Assembly (NCBI GenBank): GCA_002336245.1
Contig: DDDG01000024.1
Coordinates: forward strand, 46,108 to 110,107
DNA length: 64,000 nt
Source: Flavobacteriales bacterium UBA1986
GTDB lineage: Bacteria; Bacteroidota; Bacteroidia; Flavobacteriales_G; Salibacteraceae
Direction of reading: 5' to 3'
A program made the translations under genes and the position numbers. Position 1 is the stretch's first letter; each line of letters starts with the position of its first letter. The notes under the pieces were generated by a model. The model was not told the DNA's origin, did no database searches, and was given only the letters and a program-made list of their open reading frames with translations. Below, one piece after another: positions 16,874 through 25,682 of the stretch.

Positions 16874-17893
16874 TCAAAGGCCGCCAGCCAAAAGCTTTTC
16901 TTCGGCCGGACTCTGGTGGTATTTCTTCTCTATGATATCCAGGGTCTCATAGAGGATGGAGCTGTCCATTTCTGTAACTAAAACCATGCGGTAATCCTTA
17001 AATCCGGCTAAGCCGCGGAAGTACTTTCCATAGTGTCGGCGCATTTCCACCACGCCAAGTCTAGGTCCCTTCCAGCGGAGAGAAAAGTCGAGGTGTTCGC
17101 GAACAACCGCTACTCGTTCTTTAACCGAAGGCGGCGGCGGGACAATGCCTGTTTTCATGAAAGCTTTAATGTCTCGGAAAATCCATGGATATCCTATGCT
17201 CGCTCTCCCGATCATAATGCCATCGACGCCGTATCGGTTCTTCATCTCAAGAGCCTTTTGTGGACTGTCGACATCTCCATTTCCGAAAACTGGAATTTTC
17301 AATCTCGGATTGTTCTTCGTCTCAGCGATTAGAGTCCAATCGGCCTCACCTTTATACATTTGAACTCGTGTTCTTCCGTGAATGGAGATTGCCTGCACAC
17401 CAACATCCTGGAGCCTTTCTGCTACATCCACAATGTGTTTGCTGCTCTCATCCCAGCCCAATCGAGTTTTGACTGTCACAGGCAACTTAACCTGCTTAAC
17501 GATTTCGGATGTCAGGGAGATCATTTTCGGGATGTCGCGCAAGATTCCTGCTCCGGCAGACTTATTCACCACCTTCTTCACAGGGCAGCCGTAATTGATG
17601 TCGAGCAGGTCAGGTTCACTTCGCTCTACGATTTCGGCGGCCAACTTCATGGATTCAATTTCTCCTCCAAAAATTTGTATTCCGATCGGCTGCTCATAAT
17701 CAAAGATGTCGAGCTTCTGAACACTCTTATCTGCATTGCGGATTAGGCCCTCTGAAGAAATGAATTCGGTGTACATCATATCCGCCCCCTGAGCTTTACA
17801 CAAAGCTCTAAATGGTGGGTCACTCACGTCCTCCATGGGAGCCAGCAAGAGTGGGAATTCACCCAAGTCGATATTTCCTATTTTTACCGCCAT
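16874..17893 (-). CDS. dusB: tRNA-dihydrouridine synthase (DusB type)
   Basis: An FMN-dependent enzyme of 339 residues that reduces uridines in the tRNA D-loop. The TIM-barrel FMN site begins LLLAPMEDVSDPPFR near 16-30. The catalytic cysteine sits in DINYGCPVKKVV near residue 102. ISIHGRTRVQMYKGEADW near 170-187 and GNGDVDSP near 205 complete the signature. The subfamily is given as DusB because of the GCPVKKV pattern and the C-terminal helix bundle. It is divergent from the CPBP protease gene and precedes polA. Confidence 0.92.
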   Translation of the reverse strand: MAVKIGNIDLGEFPLLLAPMEDVSDPPFRALCKAQGADMMYTEFISSEGLIRNADKSVQKLDIFDYEQPIGIQIFGGEIESMKLAAEIVERSEPDLLDINYGCPVKKVVNKSAGAGILRDIPKMISLTSEIVKQVKLPVTVKTRLGWDESSKHIVDVAERLQDVGVQAISIHGRTRVQMYKGEADWTLIAETKNNPRLKIPVFGNGDVDSPQKALEMKNRYGVDGIMIGRASIGYPWIFRDIKAFMKTGIVPPPPSVKERVAVVREHLDFSLRWKGPRLGVVEMRRHYGKYFRGLAGFKDYRMVLVTEMDSSILYETLDIIEKKYHQSPAEEKLLAGGL

Positions 17894-17907
17894 TCCTGAA
17901 ATTCGGG

Positions 17908-17939
17908 CAAAATTACTAAAAGCAGAACATGAGTTTAAA
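17908..17939 (-). promoter_or_regulatory. Promoter of dusB (and possibly polA)
   Basis: On the minus strand TTTA at 17936-17939, a 20-bp spacer, then TAATTTTG at 17908-17915 (exact TAnnTTTG). The predicted start is near 17902, leaving a leader of about 9 nt. The -33 half overlaps the first codons of the divergent CPBP gene. Confidence 0.5.
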
Positions 17940-18849
17940 CGGTCGTTTGAAGGACGAACCTGCAGGCGCTAAACTCTTTTGGCTCCTCTTCATCTCTCTT
18001 GGGTTTTTCTTTGTGAGCGGCCTTCTTGCCCTCCTGTTGTCGGAGCCACTTTTTGGCATCGACATGATAGGAAACCCATCACTAGCTCGTGATTTTGGAG
18101 ACCCCCAAGTGATTCGTGCGATGAAGTTTTCTCAAACGGTAAACGCCATTGGTTTTTTCATCATTCCGCCCATTCTATTTGCCTGGTTGTGCGGCACAGA
18201 TTTGCGCAGCTTTTTTGGCCTTGGAAGACCGCTCAAATTATTTCCCATTGCAGCTGCGGTTCTTCTTGTAATTGCTGCTCTTCCTCTTGAAAACTTCGTG
18301 GCTACATTAAGTGACGCCATTCACTTTCCAGACATCATCGCTGGCTGGGAAACGAATTTGAGAAATATGCAAGAGGAAACGGAGCGCACTGTAGTCGCAT
18401 TTCTAAAAATGGAGGATCTCGGTGACCTTGGCATCAATTTGATGATGGTTGCCTTACTCCCTGCCGTTGGTGAAGAAATGCTGTTTCGGGGTTGGTTTCA
18501 ACCCTTGCTCATTCAGCGCTTTCGATCCGTTCACATGGGAATCTGGATTACCGCCGCACTGTTCAGCCTCATTCATATGCAGTTCTTTGCGTTTTTTCCA
18601 CGCCTCATTATGGGAGCCGCCCTAGGCTATTTGTTCTACTGGTCGAGATCAATCTACCTTCCAATGCTCGCTCATTTCTTGAACAATGCCCTGGCAATTC
18701 TCGCCCTCTATTTCATTCATCAGGGAAGCTTACCCGAAGGTGTGGAAGACACTGGAAGCGACAACATCATGCTTTTCAGTCTTTCCGCAGCCGCAGTAGC
18801 TGTAATCCTATTCGGGCTTCGGAGGTTCTACAACGAAGAAGGTCATTAA
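17929..18849 (+). CDS. CPBP family intramembrane metalloprotease
   Basis: A 306-residue membrane protein of the CAAX protease/bacteriocin-processing (Abi) family, with about eight hydrophobic segments. The three family motifs are present: EEMLFRGWFQPLL near 184-196, FSLIHMQF near 211-218 and MLAHFLNNALA near 245-255, supplying the Glu, Arg, His and Asn of the metal site. Substrates are unknown. The gene ends in front of a strong bidirectional terminator shared with the convergent efflux operon. Confidence 0.87.
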   Translation: MSLNGRLKDEPAGAKLFWLLFISLGFFFVSGLLALLLSEPLFGIDMIGNPSLARDFGDPQVIRAMKFSQTVNAIGFFIIPPILFAWLCGTDLRSFFGLGRPLKLFPIAAAVLLVIAALPLENFVATLSDAIHFPDIIAGWETNLRNMQEETERTVVAFLKMEDLGDLGINLMMVALLPAVGEEMLFRGWFQPLLIQRFRSVHMGIWITAALFSLIHMQFFAFFPRLIMGAALGYLFYWSRSIYLPMLAHFLNNALAILALYFIHQGSLPEGVEDTGSDNIMLFSLSAAAVAVILFGLRRFYNEEGH

Positions 18850-18854
18850 ACGAA

Positions 18855-18885
18855 AAAACCCCATCAGTTAAACTGACAGGGTTTT
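18855..18885. terminator. Bidirectional rho-independent terminator
   Basis: An outer stem AAAACCC/GGGTTTT encloses an inner stem TCAGT-TAA-ACTGA, separated by a CA/CA mismatch. It is flanked by A-runs on the left and T-runs on the right, so it works in both directions. It ends the CPBP gene on the plus strand and the efflux operon on the minus strand. Confidence 0.8.
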
Positions 18886-18906
18886 CATGGTTGGTCGTGA
18901 ATTGAA

Positions 18907-21900
18907 TCACTTGCTTGCCACGCGATAATTCAAGCGATGAACCAAATAGAACATCACAGGCACAATGATTAGTGTTAAGAAGGTGGCAAAAGTCAAGCCA
19001 AAGATGACCGTCCAAGACATCGGCCCCCAAAACATAACGTTGTCTCCTCCAAAGTAGATCTGCGGATCCCAATCTGAAAGAAGAGTAAAGAAATTGATGT
19101 TCATTCCCACCGCAAGTGGCAACAAACCAAGTACTGTGGTAATGGCCGTTAATAGTACCGGACGCAAACGAGTTGACCCAGAAGATACGATGCACTCAAT
19201 GAGAAGTGGAACGCTTAAGAATTCCTTTGAATCCATGCCCAACTCTTCTTTCTTCCGAAGGATTGTCAGGTTGGTATAATCCAGTAAAACGATGGCATTG
19301 TTCACCACAATTCCCGCAAGCGAGATGATTCCTACCATGGTCATCATCACAACAAAATCCATTTGGAAGGCAACGAGTCCAAGGAATACCCCGATGAGGC
19401 TGAACACAACAGAACCAATGATGATGAAAGGCTGGGCTGCAGAGTTGAACTGGCTCACCATGATTAGGAAGATTAAAAAGACAGCAATCATCAGTGCGTT
19501 GCTCAAGAAAGCCATCTCCTTGGCCTGCTGTTCTTGCTGCCCAGTGAATTTAATTCCGTTCTCTTGCGGAAGGTCATAATCCACCAATGCCTCTTTAATT
19601 TCTGCAACCACCTCGTTGGGGTTGTAGGTTTCCAGCACATTGGAAGAGACTGTGATCAATCGCTTCATATTCTTCCGCTTCACAGCCGAGAACGTGGCCG
19701 ATTTAGCCCGAGAAGCCACAGCTGAAATAGGAACCTGTTGAATTTGTCCATTGGTTTGATCCCGGAAAGTGATCTTTTGGTCCATCAAAGCATCTGCATT
19801 GTAGCGATACTCATCCGCCAATCGAACCATGATTGGATAATCGTCTTCCCCCTTTTTAAAGGATGACAATTCCATTCCGAACAAAGCATTCCGCAAGGCC
19901 ATTCCAATTTGCCCTGTAGAAAGATTCAGTCTTCTTGCTTTCGCGCGATCGATTTCCACCGTCATTTCAGGCTTCCCAACTTCAACGTCGAGTTTCAATT
20001 CTTCAATTCCTGGAATGTTTTTCGAATCGATGAAGCGCTTCACGTTCGTCGCTTCCGCTAGGAGCTGGTCGTAGTCGTCGCCCGTCACTTCAATTTGAAC
20101 TGGCTTTCCTGTCGGAGGTCCCGCAGCATCTTTGTCTACTGTGATTTTTAAACCGGGAACTCCGCGAACCAATGAGCGAACTTCTTCCATTACATCCCCG
20201 GTCATTTGACCACGTCTGAATTGGAACTGAGCAAAGGAAATAGTAACACGTGCTTTATGAGGTGTGTTGGCCATTGAAGGGCCTTGAGCCGGGTCAGAAG
20301 TTCCAGCTCCTACTTGAGCAATCACAGACTCAATTAAATAATTGTGTGTGCGCTCTGTTCCATTAACCGTTTCAATCACCTCGAATTTCGCAGCGTAATC
20401 CAAAACTCTTTTCTCGATGACCTTAGTCGCTTCATTCACCTTTTCAATGTCGGTACCAATTGGAGCCTCAATGAAAATGTTCACGTAATTCGGTTGGTTC
20501 ACTGGGAAGAAAATCACCTTTGGGCTGAAGACTCCCAGCAACATGAAACTAAAGATTAAGAGTCCAAAAGTTCCGATGAAATAGTAAATCGGATTTCTTC
20601 CTTTCAAGGCAGAAGAGAGGAACTTCCGATACCCATCTTCCATCCAAGGCAAAATTCTGCCTTGGAAAAACTTCGTTCCAGGAATGAGTAAAAACTTGTT
20701 CATGAGACCAAGCACACCGCCAATAATGAGCAAGTTCCCAATCACTGGTTTTCCAGCTGCAACGATCAAAGCTCCAAAGACAATTAGAAAGGCAACTACC
20801 ATATAGAGTTTTCTCATGTTGGTAGGATCCTCTTTAATCTTCATGTACATTGAGGTGAGAACCGGGTTGATGACCAAAGCCACAAACAAGCTTGAACCGA
20901 GTACAATCATTAAGGTGAAAGGCATATAAAACATGAACTGCCCCATGATGCCCGGCCATACAGCCAATGGTAAGAAGGCGGCGAGAGTCGTTGCTGTAGA
21001 AGCAATGATTGGCAAGGCGACCTCACCAACACCTAGCTTGGCAGCTTCCCAAGAATCGTATCCCTCGTCCATGAGTCGGTAAATGTTTTCTACCACAACG
21101 ATTCCGTTGTCGACCAGCATTCCTAAGGCCAAAACCAAAGAGAAGAGGACCATCATATTGAGTGTAACTCCAGCTGCGCCCAAAATCATGAATGCCATGA
21201 ACATGGACATTGGAATTGCCACCCCAACAAACAAGGCGTTTCTGAGACCAAGGAAGAAAAGAAGCACTAGAATTACGAGGAGCATACCGAAGATGATGCT
21301 GTTTTCCAGCTCTCCTACTTGGGTTCTCGTAAACTTCGATTGGTCGTTCGTGATGGTCACTTGAAGATCTTCAGGAAAGTCGTTCGCCATCGCATCTTCT
21401 AGGATTACGGTGATCTGGTCGGCCGCATTGATGAGATTCTCACCTGCCCGTTTCTTCACATCCACCATCACAACTGGCGCAGTATACTCACGAGCATAGG
21501 ATTCTTTTTCCTCATCCTCAAAAACAACTTCAGCAATGTCCTTTAGGTAGACAATGTTGGCTTTCTCTCTTTTGATTATGACGTTTCCAAGCTCTTGGGC
21601 ACTTTGAAACTCACCAACCACACGCACGGTTCTTCTTAGATTATCGTCGAGGATTTCACCACCCGAAATCGTCATGTTCTCGTTGTTGATGGCTGCAGAA
21701 ATGTCGTTGAAGCTGATCTCGCTCGCCTCCAATTTCATCATGTCGACGTTTACCTTCATTTCTTTGTCTTGTACACCGCGGATGTCGACTTCAGAGATTT
21801 CAGGAAGGATCTCAATTCTATCCTCGAGCACTTCGGCGTACTTCTTCAATTGGTCCAGTGAGTAGTTCCCCGAAAGGTTGATGTTCATCACAGGCGTCAA

Positions 21901-22353
21901 TTCCGAAATGTTCATTTCAAAAATGTTTGGATCTGCGGGTAGGTCGGTGGGGAACTCTGAATCGCTCATAGCGGCATCCACCTTATCCTTCACTTTTCTC
22001 AAAGCCTCTTCCGGGGTAACGCTGAAATCGAATTCGACTGAGATGGTTGAATATCCCTGCACGGAAGTCGAGGTTAGCTTATCGATTCCAGTAATGGTCT
22101 TGATCTCCTTCTCGAGTGGACGTGTAATCTTCTTCTCAATATCGAGTGGCGAGTTTCCTGGATACGGCGTTCCAACATAAATCTGTGGAATTACTACTTC
22201 AGGAAAGCTCTCTCGAGCCATGTTTAGATAGGAGGTCAGCCCACCTATCAAAATGAGGAAGGTGATGACAATGACCGAAGTCCTGTTTTTAAGGGAAAGC
22301 GTTGAAAGCCCGAAGGACTTATTGTGTTCGCTTTTTGGAAGATTATCTGCCAT
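18907..22353 (-). CDS. RND efflux pump, inner-membrane permease
   Basis: The 1148-residue RND transporter of a tripartite drug or solute pump, driven by the proton gradient. It has the N-terminal TM1 (SVIVITFLILIGGL), porter domains, and the TM4 motif LALGMLVDNGIVVVENIYR near 405. In that motif one Asp is followed by Asn where AcrB has two Asp residues. It is about 100 residues longer than AcrB. The extra length is largely an inserted pair of hydrophobic segments near residues 510-560 (LYMVVAFLIVFGALIVAAG, then NLLIIGGVLGLMNKFL). It is the last gene of the tetR-tolC-adaptor-RND operon. The substrate cannot be told. Confidence 0.92.
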   Translation of the reverse strand: MADNLPKSEHNKSFGLSTLSLKNRTSVIVITFLILIGGLTSYLNMARESFPEVVIPQIYVGTPYPGNSPLDIEKKITRPLEKEIKTITGIDKLTSTSVQGYSTISVEFDFSVTPEEALRKVKDKVDAAMSDSEFPTDLPADPNIFEMNISELTPVMNINLSGNYSLDQLKKYAEVLEDRIEILPEISEVDIRGVQDKEMKVNVDMMKLEASEISFNDISAAINNENMTISGGEILDDNLRRTVRVVGEFQSAQELGNVIIKREKANIVYLKDIAEVVFEDEEKESYAREYTAPVVMVDVKKRAGENLINAADQITVILEDAMANDFPEDLQVTITNDQSKFTRTQVGELENSIIFGMLLVILVLLFFLGLRNALFVGVAIPMSMFMAFMILGAAGVTLNMMVLFSLVLALGMLVDNGIVVVENIYRLMDEGYDSWEAAKLGVGEVALPIIASTATTLAAFLPLAVWPGIMGQFMFYMPFTLMIVLGSSLFVALVINPVLTSMYMKIKEDPTNMRKLYMVVAFLIVFGALIVAAGKPVIGNLLIIGGVLGLMNKFLLIPGTKFFQGRILPWMEDGYRKFLSSALKGRNPIYYFIGTFGLLIFSFMLLGVFSPKVIFFPVNQPNYVNIFIEAPIGTDIEKVNEATKVIEKRVLDYAAKFEVIETVNGTERTHNYLIESVIAQVGAGTSDPAQGPSMANTPHKARVTISFAQFQFRRGQMTGDVMEEVRSLVRGVPGLKITVDKDAAGPPTGKPVQIEVTGDDYDQLLAEATNVKRFIDSKNIPGIEELKLDVEVGKPEMTVEIDRAKARRLNLSTGQIGMALRNALFGMELSSFKKGEDDYPIMVRLADEYRYNADALMDQKITFRDQTNGQIQQVPISAVASRAKSATFSAVKRKNMKRLITVSSNVLETYNPNEVVAEIKEALVDYDLPQENGIKFTGQQEQQAKEMAFLSNALMIAVFLIFLIMVSQFNSAAQPFIIIGSVVFSLIGVFLGLVAFQMDFVVMMTMVGIISLAGIVVNNAIVLLDYTNLTILRKKEELGMDSKEFLSVPLLIECIVSSGSTRLRPVLLTAITTVLGLLPLAVGMNINFFTLLSDWDPQIYFGGDNVMFWGPMSWTVIFGLTFATFLTLIIVPVMFYLVHRLNYRVASK

Positions 22354-22380
22354 AATTGTATGTTTTTTCGCCCCGAAGGA

Positions 22381-23523
22381 TTAGTTAGAGAGCAATACGA
22401 TTTCACCGTCGCGAATGGCTTTGCTGCCTTCAGCTACGATTGATTCTGTTCCTGTAAGACCGCTGGTGACGTGTGTTTTGCCATCGTACGACATTCCTGT
22501 AGAAACGCTGCGTCGAACCGTCTTGTAACTGTTTCCTGTTTTCTCCAAAACGTAAACGAAGTCTGAGCCATCAGGCAACTGTTGAATCAGCGAAGAAGAT
22601 AGAACGGCCACAGAATCGACGGAAAAGTCCCTAATGCGAACCTCTCCCAACAAATTCGGCTTCAATGAATTGTCGCGGTTGTTGATGTTCAAACGAATTA
22701 CAAAAGAGCGGTTGTTTGGGTTGATGTACTGACCAATTCTGGAGATCTTCGTTGCGAGAGTGCGCTCCAAGGATGGGAAGTATACACCTACCGAATCACC
22801 CTCTTGGATTTTACTTAAGTAGCTTTCCGATACATCACACTTGATGTACATCTCATCTAAATTGATGATGCGCGCAACCGGACTCATCGGACTTGCCATC
22901 TCTCCAACTTTCGGACGAAGCTCGTCGATGATGCCTGCAAAAGGCGCTTTTACGCTGTACATCGCCAACTGTGCCTTCAACGCTTCCAATCGTTGCTTCG
23001 TTGCATCCATGTTGTTCTTCGCCTCCAAGAATTGAATTTCAGAACCAATCTGTTGGTTCCATAAACTCTCTTGCTTTTTGAACACCACCTCAGTCAAGTC
23101 ATAGCGACTCTGGGTCTCATCGATGTTGTTTTGAAGGACCTTACTATCAATCGTAAGAATCACATTGCCTTTGTTCACCCGTTGGCCTTCTTTCACCCTA
23201 ATGCTGGTGATTCTTCCTTGAACTTCAGGAACAATCACGGCGTTCTGATCCGTTTCTACATTTCCTTGAACCTTGAAAAAATGTGAAAAGGTGGTCGGTT
23301 GAAGGTCGACTGCAGTAACTACCGTAATTCTCTTTTCAATCGATGTATCCAAAGTAGCAATGCTCGATTCTAGGTCCGAGATCTGAGTTGAAATGCTCGC
23401 CTTGGCGTCTTTCAACGAATCTCGTTTGGCGGTTAGGACATCAATTTCGAATTCTGAAGATCCTTGGCACGAAAGGAAAAAGATCCCAGAAAGAAGGAGG
23501 ATTGTTGTATTGATTGATTTCAT
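22381..23523 (-). CDS. RND efflux periplasmic adaptor (lipoprotein)
   Basis: A membrane fusion protein of 380 residues that links the RND permease to the outer-membrane channel. A type II signal peptide ends at Cys19 (IFFLSC). A coiled-coil hairpin (about 30-60 and 130-180) surrounds the split lipoyl domain (VEGRITSIRVKEGQRVNKG-like near 100-118, ending KAPFAGIIDEL near 190), followed by a beta-barrel domain. It lies 11 bp after the TolC-like gene and 27 bp before the permease. Confidence 0.9.
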   Translation of the reverse strand: MKSINTTILLLSGIFFLSCQGSSEFEIDVLTAKRDSLKDAKASISTQISDLESSIATLDTSIEKRITVVTAVDLQPTTFSHFFKVQGNVETDQNAVIVPEVQGRITSIRVKEGQRVNKGNVILTIDSKVLQNNIDETQSRYDLTEVVFKKQESLWNQQIGSEIQFLEAKNNMDATKQRLEALKAQLAMYSVKAPFAGIIDELRPKVGEMASPMSPVARIINLDEMYIKCDVSESYLSKIQEGDSVGVYFPSLERTLATKISRIGQYINPNNRSFVIRLNINNRDNSLKPNLLGEVRIRDFSVDSVAVLSSSLIQQLPDGSDFVYVLEKTGNSYKTVRRSVSTGMSYDGKTHVTSGLTGTESIVAEGSKAIRDGEIVLLSN

Positions 23524-23534
23524 TTTGGTGGTGT

Positions 23535-24866
23535 TTATTGTCCGAGCGCTTGCTCTAATTTTATTTTAGCACTTAAGAGGTTGTACATAGCCCCGATGTA
23601 ACGTCCTTGTGTTTGAATCAATTGAGTTTCGGCTTGAGTAAGCTCTAAGCTGCTCGCCATTCCCTCTTTGAATTTGATGCTTGTTTTGTTTCGAATTTTT
23701 TCCGCCAATTCGAGGTTCTTTTTCTCGTTGTTGTATTGACTAAGAGAATTGTAGAAGTCACTTCTCGAATTGCTTGCCTGCAATCGAATGCTCTGATCCA
23801 GTTGTTTCTTTTGAATCTCCATTTTATCAATGTCGATTTTATTCATCTGAACTTTTGACCGTGTTCCGAAGCTGGTGAATAATGGCACATTCAAGTTGAC
23901 TCCCCAAACCGTGTTTGGGAACCAAGTGCTGAAATCGAGCTCATTCCCAAAATTGTTTTGCTGATGACTGAAGAATGCGCGCAAGGTTGGCGCATAATTC
24001 GATTGCTCAACTCGTAGGCCGATGTTTTGAAGTTCAATTCCTTGATTGACCAACTTCATATCGAGGTGCTTCTCGGTGTTTACCGTTTCACTCAATAGGC
24101 CTTGAGCTTGGTTGATGTTGAGAACTGCTTCAAGTTCATCGGTGAGCTCAATTTCTTTATCAACTGGATAACCCATGCTCAATTTCAATCCACTCAAAGA
24201 ACTCTGAACACGGTTTTCAGCATCTTTTAGAGAAGACTCAATTGTGGATTGCATGAGCTTAAGTTGATCTACATCCAATTCTTCCACAAAGCCTTCAGCA
24301 AAAAAAGCTTTGGTTTCAGAAAGGCTCTTATCGATGTTCTTGTTGCTCTCTTTTAAAATTTCGAGATTCTTTTGAGCTGCGAGAGCTGAGTAATAGCTCA
24401 TCAACACTTGGTCTTCAACATCGCGGCCGATTTTATCGTTTTCTACCTGAATGTAATTCGCGTAGGCTTTTGACGCCTTCAAGCCATAGATATACCTTCC
24501 ATCGAAAATCAACTGATTGGCCGAGAGCCCGTAGGAACTTAAAAATTCAGTTCCAAACTGCACTTCGACAAGCTCTCCAGCAGGTGCGCCAAAGAATTCT
24601 CCTGGCACCAGTTGAATTGGTATGTCCAAGAACTGTTGGAAGCTTCCACTCGCCTGAATTTGAGGCAAGCCCATGGCTTGGGTATTGATTACTTCCTGAT
24701 GAGCCCGGTCAGAGTTCAATTCTCCAATTCGAATGTTGTAGCTGTTATTCTTCGCGAACGAAAGCGCCTCATCTAGGCTGAAGGCCTCTTTATTCTCACC
24801 CGCCGCTTGAGCAAAAGTCAAATGCGCGAGGCAAAAACTGAGAATGAATAAAATCGATTGTTTCAT
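23535..24866 (-). CDS. TolC family outer-membrane efflux protein
   Basis: A 443-residue outer-membrane channel component. The signal peptide is MKQSILFILSFCLAHLTFAQA. Two repeats of long amphipathic helices with intervening strands follow, including LDEALSFAKNNSYNIR near 29-44 and LELTQAETQLIQTQGRYIGA near 410-430, typical of TolC/OEP proteins. The start overlaps the tetR stop by 4 bp. It forms the outer-membrane exit of the RND pump encoded downstream. Confidence 0.9.
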   Translation of the reverse strand: MKQSILFILSFCLAHLTFAQAAGENKEAFSLDEALSFAKNNSYNIRIGELNSDRAHQEVINTQAMGLPQIQASGSFQQFLDIPIQLVPGEFFGAPAGELVEVQFGTEFLSSYGLSANQLIFDGRYIYGLKASKAYANYIQVENDKIGRDVEDQVLMSYYSALAAQKNLEILKESNKNIDKSLSETKAFFAEGFVEELDVDQLKLMQSTIESSLKDAENRVQSSLSGLKLSMGYPVDKEIELTDELEAVLNINQAQGLLSETVNTEKHLDMKLVNQGIELQNIGLRVEQSNYAPTLRAFFSHQQNNFGNELDFSTWFPNTVWGVNLNVPLFTSFGTRSKVQMNKIDIDKMEIQKKQLDQSIRLQASNSRSDFYNSLSQYNNEKKNLELAEKIRNKTSIKFKEGMASSLELTQAETQLIQTQGRYIGAMYNLLSAKIKLEQALGQ

Positions 24867-25504
24867 GATTGCTGTTTTTCTTTTTTGATCTTTTCTCGGA
24901 GAAACTCAACTCCCTTTTCACTCGCTATTCCGCGAATGTGATATCGGAACATTTCTAAATAGATGTCCTTCATCGAGAATTTGGCCCTTGGAAACATCTC
25001 TTGATTGAAGCATTGGTCCATGTGCGATAAATAGAATTTTGCGATGATCTCGGTATTCAGATTATTTCTGAAATAACCTTCCTTCATTCCGCGCTCCATA
25101 TTCTCAAGAAGCCAGTTGTAAACTGTTTCACTTTTATATTCTTCGAAAAGCCGCATAGCACCTGGGTAATGGCGTTGCATATCGAACATCACAGAGGGGT
25201 GAATGTCGGATATGTGGTTCATAACAATCTTGCTAATTTCGTAGCTCTCATCAATGGCATTTAGCTTCCGATCAATGACCTCGAGAATGAGATTGTATTC
25301 ATGAACTTGAAAACCTTTCACACTCTGAATGAGCAGGTCCGACTTATCCTTGACATATTTATAAAGTGTCTTCTTAGAAATTCCAAGATTGCTAGCAACA
25401 TCATCCATGGTGACGCTCTTTATACCTAGCGTCATGAAAATCTTCAGTGCACCCTGAATGATTTCCAAGTGTTTTTCGTCTATTGTTTCTAGCTCCTTTT
25501 TCAT
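24863..25504 (-). CDS. TetR/AcrR family regulator of the efflux operon
   Basis: A 213-residue transcriptional regulator. The N-terminal helix-turn-helix covers about 20-55 (SVTMDDVASNLGISKKTLY then KYVKDKSDLL). The C-terminal ligand-binding helices are divergent, as usual. It is the first gene of the operon and is coupled by a 4-bp overlap to the TolC-like gene. A 15-bp palindrome lies between its -33 and -7 boxes, so autorepression is likely. The ligand is unknown. Confidence 0.9.
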   Translation of the reverse strand: MKKELETIDEKHLEIIQGALKIFMTLGIKSVTMDDVASNLGISKKTLYKYVKDKSDLLIQSVKGFQVHEYNLILEVIDRKLNAIDESYEISKIVMNHISDIHPSVMFDMQRHYPGAMRLFEEYKSETVYNWLLENMERGMKEGYFRNNLNTEIIAKFYLSHMDQCFNQEMFPRAKFSMKDIYLEMFRYHIRGIASEKGVEFLREKIKKEKQQS

Positions 25505-25511
25505 TCGGCCG

Positions 25512-25541
25512 CAAATGTATATGTTATTTCCACACTGGAAA
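25512..25541 (-). promoter_or_regulatory. Promoter and TetR operator of the efflux operon
   Basis: The palindrome TTTCCA-CAC-TGGAAA at 25527-25541 is a perfect 6-bp inverted repeat. On the minus strand it overlaps a -33-like TTTC (25538-25541), which is followed after 18 bp by TACATTTG (25512-25519, exact TAnnTTTG). A repressor bound there would block RNA polymerase. The -7 box ends 7 bp before the tetR ATG, so the transcript would be leaderless or nearly so. Confidence 0.62.
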
Positions 25542-25644
25542 CGTTTTTTTACTTTTTTGTTTCTTATGTGACAAACGTGCGGAGTTCAATATGAGCGGTT
25601 GAAATCGATTCTCGTATTCTGGTAAGGGATATTGTTCAGGCGGC

Positions 25645-25652
25645 TACTTTTG
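25645..25652 (+). promoter_or_regulatory. Candidate -7 box of asnS
   Basis: TACTTTTG is an exact TAnnTTTG match 30 bp before the asnS ATG at 25683. A -33 TTTG at the usual spacing is not visible. It argues against the alternative start at 25632, which would lie upstream of the transcript start. Confidence 0.4.
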
Positions 25653-25682
25653 ATGCTCAATTCTTGTTATTTTGAACCGCAT

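Noticed and set aside
16860..16880. Hairpin CCTTTG/CAAAGG between dusB and polA
   Set aside because: It has a 6-bp stem and 9-nt loop without a T-run and overlaps the dusB stop; too weak to call a terminator.
25632..25682. Extended N-terminus of asnS
   Set aside because: The extra residues do not fit the family, and the -7 box at 25645-25652 lies inside this stretch.
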